A stretch of DNA of 33,470 bases from positions 1-33,470 of IMG/VR virus record IMGVR_UViG_3300034111_000748; one strand, given 5' to 3'. Of the stretch, positions 14,783 to 20,163 are shown piece after piece. Source of the stretch: a virus. How positions within the stretch are numbered: position 1 is the first letter of the stretch; each line of letters starts with the position of its first letter. Position numbers and translations under genes: made by a program. The notes beneath the pieces were generated by a model that searched no databases, was not told where the DNA came from, and saw only the letters and a program-made list of their open reading frames with translations.

Positions 14783-14833
14783 CGCGAAACACATAGCGGC
14801 ATGCGGGGATTGCATGGCGGATTGTGTTGCGCG
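14783..14833. promoter_or_regulatory. Second inverted repeat in the divergent control region
   Basis: CGCGAAACACA (14783-14793) and TGTGTTGCGCG (14823-14833) are inverse complements in 10 of 11 positions, 29 bases apart. The interior holds two GCATG words. It lies between the leftward promoter and the first rightward gene. It could be a paired operator for looping, or the control site of the rightward unit. I see no convincing rightward -35/-10 pair. Confidence 0.4.
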
Positions 14834-14892
14834 GTGAAACGGGAGGTGTATGTTTCTCCCATCGCAACCGGCCAACCCGGCCACAACGGAGG

Positions 14893-14906
14893 ACCAGCAG
14901 ATGATC
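14893..14906 (+). repeat. Repeated translation leader (second copy 15165-15178)
   Basis: The 14 bases ACCAGCAGATGATC span the start codon of the first rightward gene and occur identically at the start of the second (15165-15178). Both follow a purine-rich ribosome site (GGAGG or GAGGAG). The duplication suggests that one gene start was copied from the other, or that they share a translational control element. Confidence 0.6.
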
Positions 14907-15146
14907 CAGACCCGCATCTACATCGACGGCGAGTATCGCTTGGTTCGCGCGCGGACGCGCGACGGACTGTTCAGCCGGATCGCCAGACTGCTCGGCGGCA
15001 ACAGCTGCTCTGGGCGGCTGGAGGGTTGGAATGACGAGGCGCAGATCTACCAGCTGACCGTCTGCCGGTCGCTGCCGCGTCGCTACGGTCCCGGTCGCGA
15101 GATCATCCGCGAACTGAGCGTGTCGCTGCCGCGTAGCGCGGCCTGA
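14901..15146 (+). CDS. Small hypothetical protein, first gene of rightward unit
   Basis: 81 residues from ATG 14901, with GGAGGA 7 bases upstream. Basic protein with strand-like opening 'MIQTRIYIDGEYRLVRARTRDGLFSRIARLLGG' and a second part 'IYQLTVCRSLPRRYGPGREIIRELSVSLP'. No family is recognised. As the first early rightward gene it is a candidate host-takeover or regulatory protein, but nothing in the sequence proves this. Confidence 0.75.
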   Translation: MIQTRIYIDGEYRLVRARTRDGLFSRIARLLGGNSCSGRLEGWNDEAQIYQLTVCRSLPRRYGPGREIIRELSVSLPRSAA

Positions 15147-15172
15147 TTAACTAGATAGAGGAGAACCAGCAG

Positions 15173-15442
15173 ATGATCTCGATCCAGATCCACGGCAGCG
15201 CCATTGACACCGCGGAAGATCATTTTCGCGCCGAGGAGGCCGCGATGAAGGTGTTCGCCGAAGCGCGCTGCACGCCGCGCCAGGCCGAGGCCGAGTACCA
15301 CCGCCAATTTGACCGCCTCGATTGCGAGGTCGGAATGACCGGGCTCGCGAAGACGTGGCTGGAGGCGCGCGAGGCGGCAGAGCGTGCGGCACGTCGCGGC
15401 TGGCACAACCCTCTTAGCTGTCATGTTTCGATGCACGCCTGA
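15173..15442 (+). CDS. Small hypothetical protein
   Basis: 89 residues with GAGGAG upstream of ATG 15173. The opening 'MISIQIHGSAIDTAEDHFRAEEAAMKVFAEARC' and the rest are helical, with many Ala, Glu and Arg. There is one His/Cys near the C-terminus ('WHNPLSCHVSMHA') but no zinc motif. No family is recognised. It shares the translation leader of the gene before it. Confidence 0.7.
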   Translation: MISIQIHGSAIDTAEDHFRAEEAAMKVFAEARCTPRQAEAEYHRQFDRLDCEVGMTGLAKTWLEAREAAERAARRGWHNPLSCHVSMHA

Positions 15443-15518
15443 CCCTCCCGGCTGCCGCTCCACGCGGGCGGCAGCAGGGAGCGCCAGGATGGCGCGCCGA
15501 TCAACAGGAGGACGACAC

Positions 15519-15776
15519 ATGCCCGGCACCGGGATACACTTGAACCTAGGCGAAGCGTTTACGCTTCGCTGGATCTGGCCCGCCGACGAGGCGGTCGCGG
15601 CCGGCGCGCGGGAATACCTCGCGACAGCCATGATCATCCGCTGCGTCCAGACGCAGGTCAGTCTGCATCTCGACATGGCCGACGCCGAGCGCCTGGCGGC
15701 GCTCATCCCCATTGCGGTGACGCAGCGCCGCGCCGATCTCGCCCGCGCACGGGAGGCTCTCAATGTCGAGCGATGA
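15519..15776 (+). CDS. Small hypothetical protein
   Basis: 85 residues from ATG 15519 after AGGAGG; the open frame upstream lacks start signals. It contains 'IHLNLGEAFTLRWIWPADEAVAAGAREYLA', then 'VSLHLDMADAERLAALIPIAVTQRRADLARAREAL', a strand pair followed by helices. No family is recognised. It overlaps the next gene by 14 bases. Confidence 0.72.
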   Translation: MPGTGIHLNLGEAFTLRWIWPADEAVAAGAREYLATAMIIRCVQTQVSLHLDMADAERLAALIPIAVTQRRADLARAREALNVER

Positions 15777-16005
15777 GTTCGACATTCGCGTGGCCGAGGC
15801 CGAGGCGATCACCGAGTGCGGCGTCGCGGTGCTAAAGCTCTGCCGCCGGATCGTGCGGCTGGCCGACGAGACGCCTGGCGCGCCGCTGATCGACGCCGAG
15901 GCGTTGATGCGACGCATCATGAGCGACGTCTCGGAGATCATCACCGAGGAGACCAGCGCGCAGCTGGCCCGTATCGAGGAGGTCCGCGATGGCTCGCGCG
16001 GTTGA
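15763..16005 (+). CDS. Small hypothetical helical protein
   Basis: 80 residues from ATG 15763 with GGGAGG upstream. Acidic and helical: 'DEFDIRVAEAEAITECGVAVLKLCRRIVRLADE', then 'IDAEALMRRIMSDVSEIITEETSAQLARIEEV'. No known domain is recognised. It overlaps both neighbours and its end contains the ribosome site of the next small ORF. Confidence 0.72.
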   Translation: MSSDEFDIRVAEAEAITECGVAVLKLCRRIVRLADETPGAPLIDAEALMRRIMSDVSEIITEETSAQLARIEEVRDGSRG

Positions 16006-16069
16006 GTTCGCCGCCGCCACGGGGGGCATCTGGGCGGCGATGTGGACGGTGCTGCTGTGGCTGACCTGA
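15989..16069 (+). CDS. 26-residue membrane peptide (candidate)
   Basis: ATG 15989 has a strong GAGGAGG site 6 bases upstream. The peptide reads as one hydrophobic stretch with four Trp residues or close to it ('GGIWAAMWTVLLWLT'), enough for a single membrane span. It overlaps the 3' end of one gene and the 5' end of another. Tiny membrane peptides are common in phage early regions, but sequence alone cannot show that it is made. Confidence 0.5.
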   Translation: MARAVEFAAATGGIWAAMWTVLLWLT

Positions 16070-16290
16070 CCCCGTGGGTGATGCTCGGAGTGCTTTGCAC
16101 CGGCCAGCACGGGATCGACCGCCACTGCGGCGGCGTCGAGATACCCGCTCAGACCAGGGCAGAGTGCCTCCAGCACGCGGCGACCATCCGGCAGATGCTG
16201 CCGGCGCATATCAGGCTCATCTGGCAGGAGTGTCAGAGCGAGCGTCAACAGGCCGCGCGGCGCGCGGCGCAGAAGGGAGAAGCACGATGA
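16057..16290 (+). CDS. Small hypothetical protein, possibly exported
   Basis: 77 residues from GTG 16057; GTG 16042 and ATG 16081 are alternatives, so the start is uncertain. The N-terminus is hydrophobic ('TPWVMLGVLCTGQ') and is followed by Cys-containing segments ('DRHCGGVEI', 'TRAECLQHA', 'IWQECQSERQ'). That suggests a short signal or anchor and a small domain stabilised by disulfides. No family is named. The stop overlaps the next start (ATGA). Confidence 0.62.
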   Translation: MADLTPWVMLGVLCTGQHGIDRHCGGVEIPAQTRAECLQHAATIRQMLPAHIRLIWQECQSERQQAARRAAQKGEAR

Positions 16291-17141
16291 AGCTGACGAC
16301 AGAGACCATCGACCGCTGGGAGCGCGCAGGACGCCCGCTTCAGATCGCAATGTATGAGATCGCCCCAAGCGTTGCTCAGACGCTGTTGAGCCGCAACCGC
16401 AACAATCGCAACATCAGGCGCAACGCGATCATCCGCTACGCGGAGATGATGACGGCGGGAGAGTGGCTGCTCACGGGAGACGCCGTCAGGGTGTGCAGCG
16501 ACGGCGATCTGATCGACGGCCAGCATAGGCTGCACGCGGTGGTCGAGTCGGGCAAGACGGTCGAAATGATCGTGATGCTCGGAGCAGATCCGCGCGTCAA
16601 GCTCGCCATCGACAGCGGCATACCTCGCGGCGTCCTTGCGTTCGCGCCGTTGCCCGAGCGCGTCAAGATTACGTTGACCGCCGCATATCGCATGAGCGAT
16701 CCGACCAATCGAGCCGTCCCAGGCATCAGAGATCGAGAGAGGATATCGACATCGCCGCTATGCAAGGTCGCTATCGAGATCAATGAGGCATCGCGCGGAC
16801 ACATACGCGCAATGGCGTCCGGCGCAGCGCGTGCAGCGATATGCGCGGCAATGCTTGAGTGGCCCGAGCACGCCGACTTTATGCGGAGCCAGTATCTCGC
16901 GATGTGTCGCGCCGATTTCGTGAACTTCTCGACGCTAACGGCGGCGCTCTATCGGCAATTGACCGACCCCAGCCTCGCCAATAGCGGCGGAAGCCTGGAA
17001 ATACAGCGGTTCTTTCGGAGCATGTATGCGTTCGATCCGGCCAACAACGCCGCGAAAACGATCCGCTGGAGCGATGCCATGCCGATTGATCGCTATCGCG
17101 CCATCGTCCGTCGTCATCTGAACCTGGAGCCCATGCAATGA
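16287..17141 (+). CDS. ParB/DGQHR-fold protein
   Basis: 284 residues from ATG 16287, after AAGGGAGAA. The N-terminal half has the ParB/sulfiredoxin-like hallmark 'GEWLLTGDAVRVCSDGDLIDGQHRLHAVVESGKTVEMIVMLGAD', with the invariant D-G-Q-H-R that in related families binds nucleotide or DNA. The remainder is helical ('LEWPEHADFMRSQYLA', 'RFFRSMYAF'). Similar proteins are spread over phages and actinobacterial elements, and the DGQHR core recalls DndB-type proteins. No partition gene accompanies it, so segregation is unlikely. A role in DNA metabolism, host control or counter-defense is open. Confidence 0.85.
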   Translation: MKLTTETIDRWERAGRPLQIAMYEIAPSVAQTLLSRNRNNRNIRRNAIIRYAEMMTAGEWLLTGDAVRVCSDGDLIDGQHRLHAVVESGKTVEMIVMLGADPRVKLAIDSGIPRGVLAFAPLPERVKITLTAAYRMSDPTNRAVPGIRDRERISTSPLCKVAIEINEASRGHIRAMASGAARAAICAAMLEWPEHADFMRSQYLAMCRADFVNFSTLTAALYRQLTDPSLANSGGSLEIQRFFRSMYAFDPANNAAKTIRWSDAMPIDRYRAIVRRHLNLEPMQ

Positions 17142-17296
17142 CCGACCGCAACGACGACATCGCCCGTTCCGGCCTGGCGTTCGGCTGGATCGAGGAGACC
17201 AGGCCACGCAGCGGCGCGCGGCGGTACTGGATTGCCATCACCGTGCTGCTGGCGGGGGTCGTGGCGACCGTGGTCCTGGTGGGAGGGTTCCGATGA
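17138..17296 (+). CDS. Small single-span membrane protein
   Basis: 52 residues; ATG overlaps the preceding stop (ATGA) and its own stop overlaps the HNH start (ATGA). A charged N-terminal half ('TDRNDDIARSGLAFGWIEETRPRSGARR') is followed by one hydrophobic span ('WIAITVLLAGVVATVVLVGGF'). Topology is predicted N-in by the Arg-rich flank. Function is unknown; superinfection exclusion proteins often look like this, but that is only a possibility. Confidence 0.72.
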   Translation: MTDRNDDIARSGLAFGWIEETRPRSGARRYWIAITVLLAGVVATVVLVGGFR

Positions 17297-17616
17297 GCGC
17301 CTATAGCAAGGCAGAAATCAGGGAGATGTTTTGCTGGGCGTGTGGATCTGACGCGCGCATTGAATTGCATCATCTCAGACCACAAAGAGCCGGAGGAGAT
17401 GACGAGCGCCAAAACATCGTGCCGCTTTGTTTTGTGTGCCATTCCCTTGTCGACAGGGTGCCGCTTGTTTCCTGGCCGATCGATGACTGGCAAAGAGCAT
17501 TGATAGAGCTTCAAGAAAGCTCTCCGGTTATGCGACGGCTATTTCTGAAGATGGCGGCTGTCGGCCATGATTACGAAGCAAATTTTAAGGCCAAAGGAGT
17601 CGCTGAAAATGTCTGA
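17293..17616 (+). CDS. HNH endonuclease, low-GC accessory gene
   Basis: 107 residues with ATGA overlap at the start. Motifs: 'CWACG', 'ELHHLRPQRAGGDDERQNIVPLCFVCH' (Cys pairs, His-His, Asn and final His of the HNH zinc finger). It is clearly less GC-rich than its neighbours and uses codons such as AAA and TTT that are rare elsewhere, which suggests recent transfer. Unlike the packaging HNH at 7.2 kb, it stands among accessory genes. It may be a homing or free-standing nuclease, or an anti-host nuclease. Confidence 0.87.
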   Translation: MSAYSKAEIREMFCWACGSDARIELHHLRPQRAGGDDERQNIVPLCFVCHSLVDRVPLVSWPIDDWQRALIELQESSPVMRRLFLKMAAVGHDYEANFKAKGVAENV

Positions 17617-17878
17617 TATCACCATTGGATACATGTCGCAGGACGGCCGGCTCGTCGTGGTCGACGAGGAACAGATCGTCGTCGCGGAGATCCGCGCCAT
17701 GCACGCCCAGGGCAAGACCCTGCGGGAGATCGCCGGCGATCTGAACGACCGGGGCATCGTCGGCAAGGATGGCGGGAAATATACGGCATCTGCGGTCTTG
17801 GATGCGTTGAAAGATGCAGATGGTCACTGGGCTTTGCGACAAGCATGCCGCGAAATAATCGAGGAGGCATCGAAATGA
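17609..17878 (+). CDS. Orphan serine-recombinase-like helix-turn-helix protein
   Basis: 89 residues from ATG 17609, with AAAGGAG upstream inside the HNH gene. The text 'VVDEEQIVVAEIRAMHAQGKTLREIAGDLNDRGIVGKDGGKYTASAVLDAL' follows the linker/HTH domain of large serine recombinases (acidic start, 'G-T-L-R-E-I-A...L-N-D-R-G-I', then a basic 'gK-y' and a recognition helix). No catalytic serine domain is present. It could be a regulator, or a leftover or captured DNA-binding part of an integrase. Confidence 0.78.
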   Translation: MSDITIGYMSQDGRLVVVDEEQIVVAEIRAMHAQGKTLREIAGDLNDRGIVGKDGGKYTASAVLDALKDADGHWALRQACREIIEEASK

Positions 17879-18051
17879 CCACCGACACCACCACCCTCGC
17901 CGCCCGCCTCGCGCGGGCGGATGTGGGCGAGGAGTTCTGGGCGCGGGTGACCCCGCATTTTCGTCACCACGCCATCGAGCGCTGGAAGGACACGCTGGAG
18001 ACCGTGCGGCGCGCGGGGCTGGCGGTTGTTGAGGCGGAGGATGGGAGATGA
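17875..18051 (+). CDS. Small hypothetical protein
   Basis: 58 residues from ATG 17875, overlapping the preceding stop (ATGA). Helical, with 'LAARLARADVGEEFWARVTPHF' and 'HAIERWKDTLETVRRAGLAVVEAEDG'. No family is recognised. The start is fixed by the overlap and by GAGGAGG just upstream. Confidence 0.7.
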   Translation: MTTDTTTLAARLARADVGEEFWARVTPHFRHHAIERWKDTLETVRRAGLAVVEAEDGR

Positions 18052-18392
18052 CTGAAATTAAAACGTGGCACCAGCGGTGCATGGAACATCCCGACCACCA
18101 GACCGGCATGGTCTCGGACGAGATGATCCGCGCGCGCATGCACGAAGAGATCGAGGAGTTGCGTGCGGAGGTCGAGCGTCATCGCGCTCTCGTAGCGGAT
18201 CTGGAGCGAGAGGTTGATCGGATGCGACCTCGCGCCAAGCTGGCAGATCGCGACCGCCGCGAGCGCATTGCGACTGCGTGTCTGGCGGGGCTGCTGGCGG
18301 ACCCGACTATGGACGGCTTCGACTTGACGGACAAAGCCGTTAGGTTTGCCGACGCTCTCATCGCGCAGCTGGATAGGGAGGTCAAGCCATGA
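18048..18392 (+). CDS. Coiled-coil protein, first of three related genes
   Basis: 114 residues; ATGA overlap at the start. An N-terminal segment ('TWHQRCMEHPDHQTG') is followed by a coiled coil of about 45 residues ('MHEEIEELRAEVERHRALVADLEREVDRMRP') and a helical C-terminus ending 'EVKP'. The 3' end carries GGAGGTCAAGCCATGAGCGA, the start signal of the next gene. It shares the coil motif (E-I-E-x-L-R-A-x-V-E) and the EVKP/EAKP ending with the two genes after it, indicating a small gene family. Function unknown. Confidence 0.75.
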   Translation: MTEIKTWHQRCMEHPDHQTGMVSDEMIRARMHEEIEELRAEVERHRALVADLEREVDRMRPRAKLADRDRRERIATACLAGLLADPTMDGFDLTDKAVRFADALIAQLDREVKP

Positions 18393-18631
18393 GCGAAGAT
18401 ATCATCGCGCGGTTGAAGTCAGCAGAATGCTATGATTATGGCGGCAGCGGAGTGGTAGTAGGCTGGCTTAAGGATGACCCGACAGAGGAAGCCGCCGAAG
18501 AGATCGAGCGGCTGCGCGCTCGCGTCGAGGTGTTGGAACGGGTGCGGGAGGCGGCGCTAACATATCTCAAAGCGAAAACCGTAGAGGGCGCGCGGTACGC
18601 CATTGACGTATTGCAGGAGGCCAAGCCATGA
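18389..18631 (+). CDS. Coiled-coil protein, second of three related genes
   Basis: 80 residues, ATGA overlap. The first 30 residues ('IIARLKSAECYDYGGSGVVVGWLKDDP') are unlike its neighbours, followed by the coil 'EEAAEEIERLRARVEVLERVREAA' and 'EAKP' at the end. The DNA stretch AGATCGAGCGGCTGCGCGC (18501-18519) is identical to 18701-18719 in the next gene, showing duplication or gene conversion. The protein resembles short phage accessory proteins of the Ea22/Ead kind in layout only. Confidence 0.75.
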   Translation: MSEDIIARLKSAECYDYGGSGVVVGWLKDDPTEEAAEEIERLRARVEVLERVREAALTYLKAKTVEGARYAIDVLQEAKP

Positions 18632-18837
18632 GCGACATCGTGGAGAGATTGCGATTGGACGCGGAGCCGACCGAGTCCGATATGGAGGAGGCCGCTACCG
18701 AGATCGAGCGGCTGCGCGCCCGCGTGGAAAAGATGCGTGCAGGCACGATTACGCTGGAAGTCATGCTGAAGCTGTTTGCTAAGCGCGAGGAACTTCTTGC
18801 GGTGGTTAGGGCCATGCGAGAGGAGGCCAAGCCATGA
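18628..18837 (+). CDS. Coiled-coil protein, third of three related genes
   Basis: 69 residues, ATGA overlap. It starts 'MSDIVERLRLDAEPTESDMEEAATEIERLRARVEKMR', sharing the coil block with the second gene, and ends 'MREEAKP'. The last codons Glu-Ala-Lys-Pro hold the GGAGG site of the following gene, as in the second gene. Function unknown. Confidence 0.75.
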   Translation: MSDIVERLRLDAEPTESDMEEAATEIERLRARVEKMRAGTITLEVMLKLFAKREELLAVVRAMREEAKP

Positions 18838-19100
18838 CCCACCGCCCCGCCCCGCTCGTCATCCGCTGGTGGCTGCGCGCCACCGGCTACGCGGCGATCA
18901 CGATGCCCTGGCGCGTCGCGTACTACGCGACGTGGCCACCGGACCACGGGCTCGTCGCGCATGAGGAGGTCCACCTGGAGCAGATCGAGCGGTACGGCGC
19001 GTGGGGGTTCGCAACGCGGTATCTCTGGTGGCTGATGCGGTACGGATACTGGCGGCATCCGATGGAGATCGAGGCGCGCGACAAGTCGGGATACAGCTAG
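18834..19100 (+). CDS. Small HExxH putative metallopeptidase
   Basis: 88 residues. Contains 'HGLVAHEEVHLEQIERYGAWGFATRYLWWLMRYGYW' and 'HPMEIEARDKSG'. The H-E-E-V-H is a zinc-binding HExxH, and 'MEIEAR' supplies a candidate third ligand Glu as in small gluzincin-like phage proteins, which have the same order (HExxH, 'RYLW.Y', 'EiEAr'). Activity is not shown. Being next to the lysis genes, it could process cell-envelope or phage proteins. It is the last rightward gene, and its TAG lies in a CTAG palindrome that also serves as the endolysin stop on the other strand. Confidence 0.75.
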   Translation: MTHRPAPLVIRWWLRATGYAAITMPWRVAYYATWPPDHGLVAHEEVHLEQIERYGAWGFATRYLWWLMRYGYWRHPMEIEARDKSGYS

Positions 19101-19477
19101 GCCGGATAACTCGCCCACGGCAGTTGGAAATGCGGACCGTCGAAGAACGAGCGCCAGTCCCCGCCCCACTCAATCTGCACACCCTCCACCGCCGCCGCTG
19201 CTTTCATTTCGGCGGCGAGCGTGCGATACGCGGGCGCGTCCCAGCGCGCTTTTCCGGTGTCGTCCAGCACCGCGAGATCGACCGCGTGGCCGGTGAGGTG
19301 CCGCGAGCGCATGGTCTGCGATCTGCCCTCGCGCGCTAGCTGCGCCTGTCTCTCCATCGTTCGCACGCCCTCAGTGACGATGAAGCGCACCTTGCCGAGC
19401 GACGCACGCTCGATCACGCGGACGAGGTCGGGATGGACGCCCTCTAGGCGTTTCCGATCGCGCGGCGTCAGGCTCAT
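19097..19477 (-). CDS. Endolysin, M15-type peptidase
   Basis: 126 residues from ATG 19477; upstream in-frame sequence belongs to the holin gene. Zinc-peptidase motifs of the M15/VanY-like group are complete: 'SRHLTGHAVDLAV' (His and Asp ligands) and 'EWGGDWRSFFDGPHFQLPW' (catalytic Asp/Glu and the final His). It has no signal peptide and no binding domain, which fits release through holin holes. Such enzymes cut the peptide stems of peptidoglycan (L-Ala-D-Glu or D-Ala-D-X bonds). Start overlaps the holin stop by ATGA. Confidence 0.92.
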   Translation of the reverse strand: MSLTPRDRKRLEGVHPDLVRVIERASLGKVRFIVTEGVRTMERQAQLAREGRSQTMRSRHLTGHAVDLAVLDDTGKARWDAPAYRTLAAEMKAAAAVEGVQIEWGGDWRSFFDGPHFQLPWASYPA

Positions 19478-19863
19478 TTCTTGATCGCCGCCACGATCTG
19501 CGGTGCGATCTTCTCGGCGGATCGACCGATCACATAGCCGCCGAGGCCAAGCTGCACGATGTCCCAGAGCTTCAACACCTCGGCCTCCGAGATGCCCGGC
19601 GCGCTGTAGCCGAGCCACCGCGCCACGATCAGCCCGCCGAACGTCAGCATCAAGATCGGACGCCAACACGCGGCCAGGAAGTGCTCGCTGCGTGCCTCGG
19701 CCAGAACGATCTCGCCCGCCGCGCGCTCGAGTTCGGCACTGGACGCGAGCAGTTGCTTCGCGATCTCGGCCTCGGCCTGGGCGCGGGCGCTGGCGTCGGG
19801 GATGAGGTTGCCGAGGGCTTTGCCGAGGATTGGGACCAGAGCGGGGAGGAGGGCTGCGATCAC
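19474..19863 (-). CDS. Holin, GTA-type three-transmembrane
   Basis: 129 residues from GTG 19863, which overlaps the stop of the gene before it (GTGA) and follows AGGTGA. It has an amphipathic N-terminus ('MIAALLPALVPILGKALGNLIP'), a charged helical part, then 'EHFLAACWRPILMLTFGGLIVARWLGY' and 'LWDIVQLGLGGYVIGRSAEKIAP'. The 'CWRP' segment and overall layout are those of holins of the three-TM GTA type found in alphaproteobacterial phages and gene transfer agents. It opens the inner membrane for the endolysin encoded next. Confidence 0.9.
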   Translation of the reverse strand: MIAALLPALVPILGKALGNLIPDASARAQAEAEIAKQLLASSAELERAAGEIVLAEARSEHFLAACWRPILMLTFGGLIVARWLGYSAPGISEAEVLKLWDIVQLGLGGYVIGRSAEKIAPQIVAAIKK

Positions 19864-20075
19864 GGTGTCACCTGTTCGATGAGGATTGCATGTCGGTGGT
19901 GATGCGTCGCACGTTGCTCGGCGACGCGCCAGCCATCAGGGATCGGTTCGCCGACGCGAAGCCACGCGACGACGACGACCGTCGGCGCGATACGCCGCCG
20001 GGTCGATGCAGAAGCCGAGCGGCCCGCGCTTTGGCTCGTAGGGTCGTCCTGGCGGATCTGCGGATCGCAATTCAT
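19860..20075 (-). CDS. Small hypothetical protein upstream of holin
   Basis: 71 residues from ATG 20075, AGGG upstream, ending with a GTGA overlap to the holin start, so translation is probably coupled. The C-terminal 'GWRVAEQRATHHHRHAILIEQ' resembles a short motif ('GWR.A...HH..HA.LIE') I know from small phage proteins. The N-terminal half is Ser/Arg rich and overlaps another ORF (19936-20163) in a different frame. No function is known. Confidence 0.55.
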   Translation of the reverse strand: MNCDPQIRQDDPTSQSAGRSASASTRRRIAPTVVVVAWLRVGEPIPDGWRVAEQRATHHHRHAILIEQVTP

Positions 20076-20163
20076 GAATGCTGCCCTGCATCATCTCGCC
20101 CGTGTGCGAGGCGGCTTCTTGCCAGTCGGGGTCGTCGTATCCGGCTTTGCGTCGTCGTGGCAT
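19936..20163 (-). CDS. Small hypothetical protein, overlapping ORF
   Basis: 75 residues from ATG 20163, which has a strong GGGAGG site 7 bases upstream and starts inside the metallophosphoesterase gene. The protein opens 'MPRRRKAGYDDPDWQEAASHTGEMMQGSIHEL' and ends in a run of arginines. It overlaps 19860-20075 by 140 bases. The good ribosome site supports translation, while its Arg-rich end looks like out-of-frame sequence. One of the two may be only partly real. Confidence 0.5.
   Translation of the reverse strand: MPRRRKAGYDDPDWQEAASHTGEMMQGSIHELRSADPPGRPYEPKRGPLGFCIDPAAYRADGRRRRVASRRRTDP

Larger units (their letters stand above)
18378..18837 (+). repeat. Repeated gene-junction cassette (GGAGG-YCAAGCC-ATGA)
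   Basis: The junction GGAGG(T/C)CAAGCCATGA occurs at 18378-18393, 18616-18631 and 18822-18837. Each copy encodes the end of one gene (Glu-Val/Ala-Lys-Pro, stop) and the ribosome site and start codon of the next. The first two continue with identical GCGA. A 19-base identity inside the coding parts lies exactly 200 bases apart. Such junctions would let genes be swapped or duplicated by homologous recombination without breaking expression. Confidence 0.75.

Noticed and set aside
16074-16286. 71-codon extension in front of the DGQHR protein
   Set aside because: Arg/Ala-rich out-of-frame sequence of the previous gene; ATG 16287 has a ribosome site and ATGA overlap.
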